DNA from: Comamonadaceae bacterium
Lineage (GTDB): Bacteria; Pseudomonadota; Gammaproteobacteria; Burkholderiales; Burkholderiaceae_C
NCBI GenBank assembly: GCA_027486555.1
Contig: JAIXOX010000007.1
Span: 1-64,000 of the forward strand
Direction of reading: 5' to 3'
DNA length: 64,000 nt
Shown here: piece by piece, positions 1 to 8,246 of the stretch
Layout: each line of letters starts with the position of its first letter
Numbering within the stretch: the stretch's first letter is position 1
Made by a program: the position numbers and the translations under genes
The notes under the pieces: generated by a model
Told to the model about the DNA's origin: nothing
Database searches by the model: none
What the model saw: only the letters and a program-made list of their open reading frames with translations

Positions 1-164
1 ACGGTAAAGGTAACCCCGAGTACTACGTGGCCGAGATCCAACCCGGTAAGGTGCTCTACGAAATCGTAGGCGTGCCCGAAGAGTTGGCCCGCGAAGCCTT
101 CAAATTGGCCGCTGCCAAGTTGCCCTTGCGTACCACATTTGTGGCCCGCATGATTGGCCAATAA
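1..164 (+). CDS. rplP: 50S ribosomal protein L16, C-terminal part
   Basis: The window opens inside this gene; reading from base 3 gives a continuous frame ending in TAA at 162-164. The visible 53 residues ([20 protein letters not shown]... to ...[10 protein letters not shown]) match the conserved C-terminal half of L16, including the PGKVLYEI and KLP segments. L16 is a 50S protein near the peptidyl-transferase centre and the A-site tRNA. rpmC follows after 17 bases, the normal S10-operon order (rplP-rpmC-rpsQ). The 5' part lies outside the window. Confidence 0.93.
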   Translation, partial: GKGNPEYYVAEIQPGKVLYEIVGVPEELAREAFKLAAAKLPLRTTFVARMIGQ

Positions 165-181
165 TTCAGGAGAAATAAGAA

Positions 182-376
182 ATGAACGCTGCTGAATTGC
201 GCCAAAAAGACGTTGCTGGTGTGAAAGACGAGATCAAAGCGCTCCAAAGAGCCCACTTTGGTCTGCGTATGCAAAAAGCCACGCAACAACTCGGCAATAC
301 CGGAACACTGAGCGAAACCCGTCGCTCGATCGCCCGTGCCAAAACCATCCTTGCCCAAAAGCAAGCCGCCAAGTAA
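182..376 (+). CDS. rpmC: 50S ribosomal protein L29
   Basis: A 64-residue protein beginning [18 protein letters not shown], the usual length of L29, with the conserved pattern of two helices and the segment [13 protein letters not shown] near the C-terminus. L29 sits at the polypeptide exit tunnel of the large subunit and contributes to the docking site for trigger factor and SRP. The ATG is preceded by AGGAGAAATAAGA, giving a good ribosome binding site. It lies between rplP and rpsQ and is cotranscribed with them. Confidence 0.96.
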   Translation: MNAAELRQKDVAGVKDEIKALQRAHFGLRMQKATQQLGNTGTLSETRRSIARAKTILAQKQAAK

Positions 377-385
377 GGAGTGACC

Positions 386-655
386 ATGACGGAAGCGAAA
401 ACATCCCTCAAGCGCACCTTGATTGGCAAGGTGGTCAGCGACAAGCGCGCCAAGACCGTGACCGTGCTCGTCGAGCGTCGTGTGAAACACGCGCTATACG
501 GCAAGATCGTGGCCAAGTCGAGCAAGTACCACGCGCACGACGAAACAGGTCAATACCACCTGGGCGACACCATCGAAATCACGGAAAGCCGTCCGATTTC
601 GAAGACCAAAAACTGGGTGGCCAGCCGCCTGGTGCAGAAAGCCGAAGCGGTCTGA
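386..655 (+). CDS. rpsQ: 30S ribosomal protein S17
   Basis: An 89-residue S17 ([20 protein letters not shown]...), a primary 16S rRNA-binding protein with an OB fold; the signature [18 protein letters not shown] is present. The ORF track starts at GTG 380, but that codon overlaps the ribosome binding site AAGGAG (375-380); ATG 386 has the correct spacing and is chosen. A strong terminator follows directly, so S17 is the last gene of this transcript; rplN does not follow here. Confidence 0.95.
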   Translation: MTEAKTSLKRTLIGKVVSDKRAKTVTVLVERRVKHALYGKIVAKSSKYHAHDETGQYHLGDTIEITESRPISKTKNWVASRLVQKAEAV

Positions 656-688
656 GTTTAAAACCCCGACTCGTGCAAACTTTCTGAA

Positions 689-719
689 AACGACCCACAA
701 TGGTGGGTCGTTTTTTTTT
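689..719 (+). terminator. Rho-independent terminator of the S10 operon
   Basis: A perfect 9-bp stem ACGACCCAC/GTGGGTCGT (690-698 with 703-711), a 4-base loop and a run of nine T lie about 35 bases after the rpsQ stop. This is a textbook intrinsic terminator. Confidence 0.92.
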
Positions 720-759
720 ACCCTCGGCGTATTCGCCAAACATTCAAATGGAGCACAAC

Positions 760-1266
760 ATGATCAAAGTCGGCGACACATTGCCCGCAGTTACCCTGAT
801 GGAATACGTTGAAGTGGAGGGCAACGGCTGCAGCATTGGCCCCAACCCGGTTGACGTGGCTGCTGCCACCGCTGGTAAAACCATTGCCCTGTTTGCGCTG
901 CCTGGCGCCTTTACGCCCACCTGCTCCGTCAAGCACGTGCCCGGCTATGTGGAAAACCACGACGCCTTGAAGGAAGCCGGTGTTGACGAAATTTGGTGCG
1001 TGAGTGTGAACGACGCGTTCGTCATGGGCGCATGGGCACGTGAGCAACAAACCGGTGCCAAAGTGCGCATGTTGGGTGACGGCAGCGCCGAATTCACCAA
1101 GGCCACCGGCTTGACCTTGGACCTGACGGGTCGTGGCATGGGCGTGCGAAGCAACCGCTACTCCATGCTCGTGAAAGACGGCAAAGTCGCAAGCTTGAAC
1201 AACGAAGGCCCCGGCAAATTTGAAGTCAGCGATGCGGCGACGATGCTCGCACAAGCCAAAGGCTAA
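760..1266 (+). CDS. Peroxiredoxin (Prx5-type redoxin)
   Basis: A 168-residue thiol peroxidase of the Prx5 (redoxin) family that would reduce H2O2 and organic hydroperoxides. The active-site motif PGAFTPTC places the peroxidatic Cys at residue 55; the segment GMGVRSNRYSMLV with its Arg is also typical. Cys24 and Cys79 are candidate resolving residues, but the family often uses glutathione or glutaredoxin instead. ATG 760 is chosen because GGAG sits just upstream; an in-frame ATG 748 would add MEHN. The gene is flanked by two terminators, so it is monocistronic. Confidence 0.93.
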   Translation: MIKVGDTLPAVTLMEYVEVEGNGCSIGPNPVDVAAATAGKTIALFALPGAFTPTCSVKHVPGYVENHDALKEAGVDEIWCVSVNDAFVMGAWAREQQTGAKVRMLGDGSAEFTKATGLTLDLTGRGMGVRSNRYSMLVKDGKVASLNNEGPGKFEVSDAATMLAQAKG

Positions 1267-1281
1267 AGCTCACCGGAACAC

Positions 1282-1312
1282 ACAAAAAAGGACCCATAGG
1301 GTCCTTTTTTGT
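1282..1312. terminator. Bidirectional intrinsic terminator
   Basis: A perfect 14-bp inverted repeat, ACAAAAAAGGACCC with GGGTCCTTTTTTGT, around a 3-base loop. It lies between the plus-strand peroxiredoxin gene and the minus-strand acetyltransferase gene. The A-run and T-run let it work in both directions. Confidence 0.9.
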
Positions 1313-1319
1313 AGCAAGT

Positions 1320-1811
1320 TCACCAGATATCGACTTTGAGGTAATGAGCTCCCGCATGCGGGTTGTGATAATAAGGTGGAATTTCTTCAAAGCCAAGGTC
1401 TTCGTAGAGTGCACGAGCAGCCTCCATGTCGTCCAAGGTGTCCAGCAGTACGCAACTGTAAGCCGCCCTGCGGGCTGCATCCAGGATGCCTTCGGCCAAT
1501 TGCCGACCCAAGCGCAAACCCCGAAATGCAGGACGGACATAAAGCCTCTTCATCTCTGCGGCGTTGCTGTAATCGGATGCGTCAAGAGGTCTGAGCGCAC
1601 AACAACCTGCGACCGAGCCATTGATCCAAGCCAGTAAAAGAGCACCACGAGGCTCTGAATAGTCGCCTGGCAGTGTGCGCAGCTCATCTTCAAACCCCTG
1701 GAAACAGAGGTCAACCTTCAGGGTGCTGGCGTACTCACGAAAGATGTCGCGTGCTTGTCCAAGCTCAGATTCGCAAGAGGGTGGACGAAGTTGAAAGTTG
1801 GGAGTGTCAAA
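1320..1811 (-). CDS. GNAT N-acetyltransferase with no canonical start codon
   Basis: The ORF track shows only a 77-residue C-terminal piece starting at an internal Met (1553). Translating further upstream by hand, the same frame stays open to the TGA at 1875-1877 and clearly encodes the rest of a GNAT domain: FQLRPPSCESELGQARDIFR..., GALLLAWINGSVAGCCALRPL, then MKRLYVRPAFRGLRLGRQL (the acetyl-CoA loop) and ALYEDLGFEEI. There is no ATG, GTG or TTG in frame between that TGA and Met 1553. The gene has therefore either lost its start, uses a rare initiator, or carries a small sequence error. The 5' boundary given is the likely protein start, not a seen codon. The acceptor substrate is unknown. 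Confidence 0.7.
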   Translation of the reverse strand, partial: FDTPNFQLRPPSCESELGQARDIFREYASTLKVDLCFQGFEDELRTLPGDYSEPRGALLLAWINGSVAGCCALRPLDASDYSNAAEMKRLYVRPAFRGLRLGRQLAEGILDAARRAAYSCVLLDTLDDMEAARALYEDLGFEEIPPYYHNPHAGAHYLKVDIW

Positions 1812-1874
1812 AGCAGAAGATGAGAATAAAAAATACAGTCTACAGTCTAGAAAGGTGAATGCAAGCGCAACAAA

Positions 1875-2549
1875 TCAAGACGCCAAAGAGACAAGGGCAA
1901 AAACGAGTGCTGCCGCCAATCCATACAAAGCAAGGGCAATCAATCGGGTGCGTAAAGTGTCTTGTGAGGCAGGAACCATTTCAGCCAAGCTTTTGTCACC
2001 GTGCACCATCGCGGGCACAAGTGACTGTTGCTTTCGCCACCAATACCAAAACAGCGCCAAAACATGAATCAACACCAGCAAGATCAAAATAAGCTTGCCC
2101 CATTGCTTGTGCCAGTACGTTGCCAACGAAACGACAGCGCTTGAAGCGAATGAAGACAGCGGACCGATGTTGGCAATCTCGTCGTCACTGAACAGGCCCG
2201 TGACCACCTGAAGACACAAAAAGAGCAGCATCAACAAAATTGACCATGAACCCAGAGGGTTATGGCCAGCAAGGTGCGATGAAGGCGATCGTCCTTGCCA
2301 ATAAGCCAAGACACTGGAGGGACGCAAGGGTAATTGTGACCAGCGTGACCAATGCCCGCCCAAGAAAGCCCACGCCAATCGGAAGAGAAGCAAACTCAAG
2401 ACTGCATAACCGAAACGAAAATGCCAGACCATGGCGTTTCCACCGAGATTGCCGGTGATGACCAGACCCAGCACAAAGGCCGTGAGGAACCAATGAAACA
2501 GGCGGGTGGGTAGATCCCAAATACGAACTTTAAACATAGGCACGTTCAT
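1875..2549 (-). CDS. Cytochrome b561-type membrane protein (cytochrome b/b6 domain)
   Basis: A 224-residue, four-helix membrane protein of the Ni,Fe-hydrogenase cytochrome b / cytochrome b561 family (PF01292-like). It opens with RIWDLPTRLFHWFLTAFVLGL, where the FHW His is the usual haem ligand. Further histidines in WHFRFGYAVL, YWHKQWGK and LVLIHVLALFWY are candidate ligands for two b haems. Such proteins pass electrons between quinol and small periplasmic cytochromes. A cytochrome c' gene starts divergently 88 bases away, the common pairing. An ATG four codons in (2537) is an alternative start. Confidence 0.85.
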   Translation of the reverse strand: MNVPMFKVRIWDLPTRLFHWFLTAFVLGLVITGNLGGNAMVWHFRFGYAVLSLLLFRLAWAFLGGHWSRWSQLPLRPSSVLAYWQGRSPSSHLAGHNPLGSWSILLMLLFLCLQVVTGLFSDDEIANIGPLSSFASSAVVSLATYWHKQWGKLILILLVLIHVLALFWYWWRKQQSLVPAMVHGDKSLAEMVPASQDTLRTRLIALALYGLAAALVFALVSLAS

Positions 2550-2637
2550 CCATGCAGGAAAAAAAGAAATATGAGAAACTCAAAATGCTAATAAGGATAA
2601 ATCCTTTAGCCCTTGAATCACAAGACTGGAGTTACAA

Positions 2638-3090
2638 ATGAATCGAACACTTGCCCTGATGGGTACATTGCTGGCCTTGACTTTGGCCGTACCTGCACAA
2701 GCGCAATTTGCAAAGCCCGAGGATGCCATCAAATACCGAAAGGCCAGTTACTCGGTCATGGCCACCCATTTTGGCCGTCTGGGTGCCATGGCCAACGGAC
2801 GGGTGCCTTATGACGCCAAACTTGCCGCAGAGAACGCTGAATTGGTAGCTGTGTTGTCAAAATTGCCTTGGGCTGCCTACGGCGAAGGAACAGACAAAGG
2901 TGATACACGCGCCAAGCCCGAAATCTGGCAAGAGTCGGCCAAATTCAAGGAGGCCTCAGACAAGATGCAAGCCGAAATTGTGAAACTGAGCGTGGCCGCC
3001 AGAGCGGGAAACCTGGATGCTTTGAAAGTGGCATTTGGACCTGCTGCAGCATCGTGCAAAGCCTGCCACGACAATTTCCGCAAAGATTAA
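2638..3090 (+). CDS. Cytochrome c' (class II c-type cytochrome)
   Basis: A 150-residue periplasmic protein. Residues 1-22 are a Sec signal peptide ending AQA. The mature part is a helical bundle with the haem attachment motif CKACH at residues 140-144, near the C-terminus, which is diagnostic of class II cytochromes. Family members bind NO or act as electron carriers. It is divergent from the cytochrome b561-like gene, which suggests a shared promoter region and a joint electron-transfer role (inference). Confidence 0.9.
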   Translation: MNRTLALMGTLLALTLAVPAQAQFAKPEDAIKYRKASYSVMATHFGRLGAMANGRVPYDAKLAAENAELVAVLSKLPWAAYGEGTDKGDTRAKPEIWQESAKFKEASDKMQAEIVKLSVAARAGNLDALKVAFGPAAASCKACHDNFRKD

Positions 3091-3102
3091 AAGCATAGAC
3101 AT

Positions 3103-3153
3103 GAGCTGCCCGTCGACCTGAACCCTGCTTTCAGGTTTCGGCGAGCAGCTTTT
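3103..3153. terminator. Hairpin between convergent genes, probable terminator
   Basis: Nested inverted repeats AGCTGC...GCAGCT and ACCTGAA...TTCAGGT, followed by TTTT on the plus strand, lie just after the cytochrome c' stop and overlap the end of the TlpA-like gene. This is plausible as a terminator for the plus-strand gene. Confidence 0.55.
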
Positions 3154-3658
3154 CAATCAATTGGTGCAGTTCGACAAAGTTGGGTGTACCTACAAAGCGT
3201 TTGACAATTTCACCACGCTTGTTGACCAAAAAAGTCGTCGGCGTGAGCTTGACGTCTCCCCAATCACGCGCTGCTGATCCCGTGTTGTCAATAGCCACCT
3301 TAAAAGGCAGTTGGCGTGTTTGAGCAAAATTCACCACATAGCTGGGTGGGTCATAGCTCATGGCCACAGCCAGCGTTTCGTAACCCCGTCCTTTGAACTT
3401 GTTGTAGGTGGCCACCAATTCAGGCATTTCGGCCACACAGCTTGTGCAGCTGGTGGCCCAAAAATTGACCAAAGATACTTTTCCTTGCAATTGTGCAGAG
3501 GTGAGGGTCGAGCCATCAAGCAAAACAAAGGATGATGCGGGCGCACGCTCAGCCGAGCAGCCCGCAAGGACCGCTGACAGGCCAAGCGCGCAGGCGACCA
3601 ACCACACACGTCGGCCCAAAGGCTGCAAATTCAAGGGAGTTTTCAAGTGCATCTTCAT
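3131..3658 (-). CDS. TlpA/ResA-like thioredoxin-fold lipoprotein
   Basis: A 175-residue protein when started at ATG 3658; the 204-residue ORF-track version adds a non-conserved N-terminus. It has a lipoprotein signal with lipobox LAGC (Cys34). The thioredoxin fold follows, with active site ATSCTSC (Cys71 and Cys74) and the cis-Pro segment LTPTTFLVNKRG. It probably acts in periplasmic thiol-disulfide exchange, for example keeping apocytochrome haem motifs reduced, which fits the two neighbouring cytochrome genes (inference). Its 5' end overlaps the divergent DUF4197 gene by 12 bases. Confidence 0.86.
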   Translation of the reverse strand: MKMHLKTPLNLQPLGRRVWLVACALGLSAVLAGCSAERAPASSFVLLDGSTLTSAQLQGKVSLVNFWATSCTSCVAEMPELVATYNKFKGRGYETLAVAMSYDPPSYVVNFAQTRQLPFKVAIDNTGSAARDWGDVKLTPTTFLVNKRGEIVKRFVGTPNFVELHQLIEKLLAET

Positions 3659-4345
3659 CGTCGAAAGTTTAATACGTTTGCCATGTCCGCAGGCATGGTG
3701 GTGATTGGACCAGCTCAGGCCTTCAGTCTCGCCGATTTGAGCCAAGGCGATGCATCACAGGGGCTGAAGATGGCGTTGGAAAAAGGGGCAGCGACAGCGA
3801 TTGGCCTGCTGGGCGTTCAAGATGGTTTCATGGGCAATGACAAAGTCCGTATCGGTTTGCCCGAGATCATGCAAAAGGGCGCCAGGATGTTCAAAACCAT
3901 GGGCATGAGCAAACAACTCGATGCCCTGAGCTTGCAGATGAACCGCGCTGCTGAAGCTGCCGTACCCTTATCGCAAAAATTACTGACCCAGTCAATTCAG
4001 AACATGTCGGTGCAAGATGCCAAGTCCATTCTTCAAGGTGGAGACACATCGGTCACCCGATTTTTTATCGACAAAACACGGATGCCGTTGACCGAAGAAT
4101 TCATGCCACAGGTCAAACAGGTGTTGGGTCAACTCGGTGTGGTCGAACAGTTCAATGCGCTGGCAGGAAAACTGTCGGGATTGGGCTTGTTGTCCAAAGA
4201 CAATGCGCAGCTGGAAAACCATGTGACAGCCAAAACACTGGACGGGCTGTATCTCATGATTGGCGAAGAAGAGAAGAAAATTCGCCAAAATCCGGCACAA
4301 GCAGGCAGCGCGATGTTGAGTAAGGTGTTTGGTGCCTTGCGCTGA
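3647..4345 (+). CDS. DUF4197 family protein, exported
   Basis: A 232-residue protein matching the DUF4197 family (QGLKMALEKGAATAIGLLG at the start of the mature part, KTLDGLYLMIGEEEKKIRQNP near the end). No function is established. The start is GTG 3647, supported by AAGGGAG seven bases upstream. This start restores a full signal peptide (MHLHRRKFNTFAMSAG...PAQA) with a twin-arginine-like RRKF; the internal ATGs would cut it. Because the divergent TlpA-like gene starts at 3658, the two coding regions overlap head-to-head. Confidence 0.85.
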   Translation: MHLHRRKFNTFAMSAGMVVIGPAQAFSLADLSQGDASQGLKMALEKGAATAIGLLGVQDGFMGNDKVRIGLPEIMQKGARMFKTMGMSKQLDALSLQMNRAAEAAVPLSQKLLTQSIQNMSVQDAKSILQGGDTSVTRFFIDKTRMPLTEEFMPQVKQVLGQLGVVEQFNALAGKLSGLGLLSKDNAQLENHVTAKTLDGLYLMIGEEEKKIRQNPAQAGSAMLSKVFGALR

Positions 4346-4387
4346 GTCGTGCAGCACAATGACCAATGGCGCACCCTTAGCGCAAGC

Positions 4388-5116
4388 TCAATTCAAGGCC
4401 AACAAAAGCTTCAACAGACCCGCGGGGTCGCTGACCATGGGGTCGTGGCCTGTTTTCATCTCGATCACCTGTGAGCCTCGCAGCCAGGCACCCTCCCAGA
4501 ATTTGGGGTCGTGCATGCGCAGTCGGCTGATGTCGATGGTGCCCAGCGGTGGTTCTGTGCAGTTGATGAAAGTACGGGGCACACGGGCCACTTGCAGGGG
4601 ATCAAAGTCCAGCACCTGGGTGTAAGGACCACCCGGGTGGGGCGTTTGGCGGCGTTGAACCCAAGCGTGGTCCAGGTCGCTCAAACCAAAAACCGATGGG
4701 TCGGGTGCTGGAAAGGCGTTCAAGGGGTCGGCTTGGGCTGCGGCTATGCGAGCATTGCGGGTGGCACTCGCGTGGGTGCTGCTCCAGCTTTCGCCAGGCT
4801 TGGGCAGCACAGCGTCCAGATAAACCAAGTGCTGAAGCCGCTCCGGCCTGCGGGCGGCAGCGGCGGTGCCCAGCATGCCAGCGTATGAGTGCACCACAAG
4901 CACCACATCGTCCATTTCCTCGGCATCCATGGCGGCCATCACATCCTGAATGTGGGTTTCCAGATCAATGTCGGGGCGCAGCAAATGGGCACGTTCACCC
5001 ACGCCAGTGAGCGTGACCGCGTGCGCGCGGTGACCTGCTTGGATGAGGCCTGGCAAAACACGTTGCCAGCACCAGGCACCATGCCAGGCCCCGTGGACCA
5101 GCAAGAAATTGGCCAT
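4388..5116 (-). CDS. Alpha/beta hydrolase, plant-type esterase-like
   Basis: A 242-residue soluble alpha/beta hydrolase. It begins FLLVHGAWHGAWCW (oxyanion-hole HG motif), has the nucleophile elbow VVHSYAG (Ser77) and a C-terminal His in TGHDPMVS. This subgroup resembles salicylate methyl-esterases and hydroxynitrile lyases; the real substrate is unknown. The start codon shares a base with the stop of the upstream CoA-transferase gene (TGATG), so the two are translationally coupled and probably handle related carboxylate or thioester substrates (inference). Confidence 0.85.
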   Translation of the reverse strand: MANFLLVHGAWHGAWCWQRVLPGLIQAGHRAHAVTLTGVGERAHLLRPDIDLETHIQDVMAAMDAEEMDDVVLVVHSYAGMLGTAAAARRPERLQHLVYLDAVLPKPGESWSSTHASATRNARIAAAQADPLNAFPAPDPSVFGLSDLDHAWVQRRQTPHPGGPYTQVLDFDPLQVARVPRTFINCTEPPLGTIDISRLRMHDPKFWEGAWLRGSQVIEMKTGHDPMVSDPAGLLKLLLALN

Positions 5117-6360
5117 CAGATGACCCCTTTGCCGCGCAGAGGACCCAGTTGCTCAGCGTTCAAGCCCAGCACTTCGGACAAAATTTCCGCGGTGTGCTGC
5201 CCCAGCATGGGGGGCGGAAAGTCTTCACGAACGGGTGTGCGGCTCAACTTGATGGGGCTGGCCACCAACTGCAGATCGGCTTTGATCGGGTGCTGCCATG
5301 GGCGCACCATGCCCCTTGCTTGAACTTGAGGGTCTACAAAGACTTCGCTCAAAGTGTTGATGGCACCACATGGCACCTTGGCAGCCTCTAATGTGGGTAA
5401 CCACTGCGCTTTGGTGCGGGTTTTCAAAATGGTTTCCAGCAGTGGAACCAACTCTGCACGATGGCGAACCCGGTCGGCGTTCAGGGCGTAGCGGGGGTCT
5501 TTGGCCAAGTCGGGACAGCCGGCCACTGCGCAAAATTTGACAAATTGCCCATCGTTGCCAACTGCCAGAATCAGGTGATCACGGGTGCCATCGGGTGAAC
5601 CTTCGGGGGCCTTCACTTCAAAGACCTGGTAGGGCACGATGTTCTGGTGGGCATTGCCCGCACGGCCAGGTACTTTGCCGCTGACAAGGTAATTGGAGCC
5701 CAGGTTGGCCAGCATGGCCACTTGCGTGTCCAGCAGGGCCATGTCGACATACTGACCCTCGCCGGTGCGATCGGCATGGCGCAGCGCGGCCAATATGCTC
5801 ACAGTCGCGTACATGCCGGTGAACAGATCGGTCACCGCTACACCCACTTTCTGCGGGCCACCCCCCAAATCGTCGCGCTCGCCCGTCACACTCATTAGGC
5901 CCCCAATGCCTTGCACCGCATAGTCGTATCCGGCGCGTTCACGGTAGGGGCCGGTTTGGCCAAAACCGGTGACGCTGCAATACACCAATTTGGGGTTGAG
6001 CGCGCTCAAGCTGGCGTAGTCCAAACCGTAACGGGCCATGTCACCGACTTTGAAGTTTTCGACAAACACATCGCAGTGTTGGACCAGATCCCGGATCAGG
6101 GCCTGACCCTCAGGTTGGGCGATATCGCAGGTGAGGGAGCGTTTGTTGCGGTTGGCACCCAAATAATAAGCAGCCTCGGCGGTATCACGACCTTCGGCAT
6201 CCTTCAAAAATGGGGGACCCCAAGTGCGTGTGTCATCGCCTGTGCCGGGACGTTCAATTTTGATCACGTCAGCGCCCAAATCGGCAAGGGTTTGGGTGCA
6301 CCAAGGGCCAGCCAGGACGCGGGAGAGGTCTAAAACGCGGATGCCATCAAGTGAATTCAT
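5116..6360 (-). CDS. CaiB/BaiF family (class III) CoA-transferase
   Basis: A 414-residue type III CoA-transferase, full length for the family. It begins LDGIRVLDLSRVLAGPWCTQTLADLGADVIKIE, the classic N-terminal signature. The region VGVAVTDLFTGMYA supplies the likely catalytic Asp (residue 178), which forms the glutamyl/aspartyl-CoA-type intermediate in this family. It would move CoA between carboxylic acids; the substrate pair cannot be told from sequence. It is followed immediately by an alpha/beta hydrolase gene in the same operon. Confidence 0.92.
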   Translation of the reverse strand: MNSLDGIRVLDLSRVLAGPWCTQTLADLGADVIKIERPGTGDDTRTWGPPFLKDAEGRDTAEAAYYLGANRNKRSLTCDIAQPEGQALIRDLVQHCDVFVENFKVGDMARYGLDYASLSALNPKLVYCSVTGFGQTGPYRERAGYDYAVQGIGGLMSVTGERDDLGGGPQKVGVAVTDLFTGMYATVSILAALRHADRTGEGQYVDMALLDTQVAMLANLGSNYLVSGKVPGRAGNAHQNIVPYQVFEVKAPEGSPDGTRDHLILAVGNDGQFVKFCAVAGCPDLAKDPRYALNADRVRHRAELVPLLETILKTRTKAQWLPTLEAAKVPCGAINTLSEVFVDPQVQARGMVRPWQHPIKADLQLVASPIKLSRTPVREDFPPPMLGQHTAEILSEVLGLNAEQLGPLRGKGVI

Positions 6361-6413
6361 GAATGCATTGTCACCAAAACCAGTCAGCCTTGCTGAACAG
6401 GATAATCACAGCT

Positions 6414-6962
6414 ATGAAAAGAATTCGCTTTGGCCATGTGGCTTGTTTGTTGTCCATGTTCTGGCTCGGTGCCTGCAGCCCTGATCAAAACTGGAGAGAG
6501 GTCGCTTTGGAGGGGACCTCGTTCAAAGCGCAATTGCCTTGTAAACCCGACAGAACCACTCGCTCAGTGGAGCTGGGCAACAAGCCGGTGATGTTGCACG
6601 TTGTGGGTTGTGAAAGCTCAGGAGCCTTGCTGGCCGTCATGACGGTTGAGTTAGATGCGGGTGCGGATGCCGTTGCACTGATGGAAGGTTGGCAAAAGGC
6701 CACGCTCCAAAATATCCGAGTGGATGCGCGTGCGACGGATGTTCAGCAACAAATGTGGCATCGTCCGGGTCAATTGCCATTGAAGTCATCTTTGAGGATG
6801 CAAGCCAAAGGGGTTAACCCCAGCGGGCAAGTGGTGAAAATGGATGCAGTCTGGGGGGGCGTGGCCGCCGGAGATCGGATCCGTTTGATTCATTCAGTGA
6901 TTTATTCACCACACATTTCGCCTGAATTGGCCAACACCTTGTTTGAGGGACTCCGACCATGA
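6414..6962 (+). CDS. Putative lipoprotein of unknown function
   Basis: A 182-residue protein starting MKRIRFGHVACLLSMFWLGAC, a lipoprotein signal with lipobox LGAC and Cys21 as the lipid-bearing residue. The rest has no catalytic motif I recognise. The pattern SFKAQLPCKPDRTTRSVEL resembles small secreted proteins that read as 'FKVxLPxxP'. The ORF-track start at 6363 would add a charged extension before the signal, so ATG 6414 is preferred. Its stop overlaps the MFS start by four bases (ATGA), so it is coupled to the permease. Confidence 0.75.
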   Translation: MKRIRFGHVACLLSMFWLGACSPDQNWREVALEGTSFKAQLPCKPDRTTRSVELGNKPVMLHVVGCESSGALLAVMTVELDAGADAVALMEGWQKATLQNIRVDARATDVQQQMWHRPGQLPLKSSLRMQAKGVNPSGQVVKMDAVWGGVAAGDRIRLIHSVIYSPHISPELANTLFEGLRP

Positions 6963-8236
6963 CTGACGCCAATTTGGACCGTCACGCCAACCAACCCGAT
7001 CAATTGCCCCGCAACCGTGCGGTTGTGGTTTTTCTGGCGTTTGCCTTGGCCTACTTCTTTTCGGCATTGATCAGGGCCATCACTGCAACGTTGTCTCCCA
7101 CACTCACCACCGAATTCAGTCTGAATGCACAAGACCTGGGTTTGTTGGCGGGTGGGTATTTTTTGGGCTTCTCTTTTACCCAACTGCCCTTGGGGCGCAT
7201 GTTGGATCGACATGGTCCCAAAAAAGTGGTGTTGGCATTTTTGACTTTTGCCGTGTTGGGGTGTGTTGCGTTTTCTTGGGCTGACACCTTCACAGGCTTA
7301 TTGGCCGCCAGGGTTTTGTGCGGCATGGGCGTGAGTGCTTGCCTGATGGCACCCTTGACCGGCTACAGACGCTGGTTTGATGCACACGCCCAATTGCGCA
7401 GCAATTCGTGGATGTTGATGACCGGCTCATTGGGCATGCTGGCCGCCACCTTGCCTGTTCAGTGGTTGATGCCTATTTGGGGTTGGAGAGCGTTGTTTGT
7501 CATGTTGGGCATCATGATGGCCATCGCCATGGCGCTGATCTTCATGGTGGTTCCTGCCTGGCGGCAAGGCCAGACAAAGATAGACCCATCGGCAGTCGCC
7601 ATCAACGACGATGGTGGTTACCGTGAAATTTGGCGCAGTCCGTATTTTTGGCGCATGACCCCAATTGGTTTTTTCAGCTATGGCGGAATGGTGGCCATTC
7701 AGACTTTGTGGGCAGGCCCCTGGATGACACAAGTGGCAGGCTGGACGGCGGCAGAGGCCGCACAAGGATTGTTTTTAATTAACCTGTGCATGTTGGTGAC
7801 TTTTTGGTTGTGGGGGTTGGTCAGCCCTGGTTTGGCACGCAAAGGCATTCCGGTTGAACGCTTGATTGCTTGGGGATTGCCTTGGAGTTTTGCCGTGATT
7901 GCTGGTTTGGTCTGGATGGGACCATCCATTGGTTCAGGCGCAGCAGCAGGCGTGGCATTGTTCTGTGTTTCAAGCACGGTCGTTGCTTTGGCACAACCTG
8001 CTGTGGGCATGGCTTTTCCATCGCATTTGGCAGGTAGGGCATTGTCGGCATACAACCTGGTGGTTTTTGCCGGCATCTTTGTGGTTCAGTGGGGCATTGG
8101 TTTGATGGTCGATGCAGCAATGGGATGGGGTCTTCAAAAACCAGCGGCCTACCAAGTGGCTTTGACTTTTTTTGGTGTTTTCTCAGGGTTGTCGTGGGTG
8201 TATTTTTTGCTAAAACGCCCCGTAACAGCCCGATAA
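6959..8236 (+). CDS. Major facilitator superfamily permease
   Basis: A 425-residue inner-membrane transporter with about 12 hydrophobic segments. The first half carries the MFS loop 2-3 motif in altered form (GRMLDRHGPKKVVL) and the helix-5 segment GSLGMLAATLPVQWLMP. The substrate is unknown. It is strikingly similar to the MFS protein encoded at 57419-58705 on the other strand, sharing for example RAITATLSP, AQDLGLLAGGYFLGFS and ARVLCGMGVSACLMAPLT. It is coupled to the upstream lipoprotein gene by an ATGA overlap and followed closely by the PTS genes. Confidence 0.9.
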   Translation: MTDANLDRHANQPDQLPRNRAVVVFLAFALAYFFSALIRAITATLSPTLTTEFSLNAQDLGLLAGGYFLGFSFTQLPLGRMLDRHGPKKVVLAFLTFAVLGCVAFSWADTFTGLLAARVLCGMGVSACLMAPLTGYRRWFDAHAQLRSNSWMLMTGSLGMLAATLPVQWLMPIWGWRALFVMLGIMMAIAMALIFMVVPAWRQGQTKIDPSAVAINDDGGYREIWRSPYFWRMTPIGFFSYGGMVAIQTLWAGPWMTQVAGWTAAEAAQGLFLINLCMLVTFWLWGLVSPGLARKGIPVERLIAWGLPWSFAVIAGLVWMGPSIGSGAAAGVALFCVSSTVVALAQPAVGMAFPSHLAGRALSAYNLVVFAGIFVVQWGIGLMVDAAMGWGLQKPAAYQVALTFFGVFSGLSWVYFLLKRPVTAR

Positions 8237-8246
8237 TGGATTGCTT

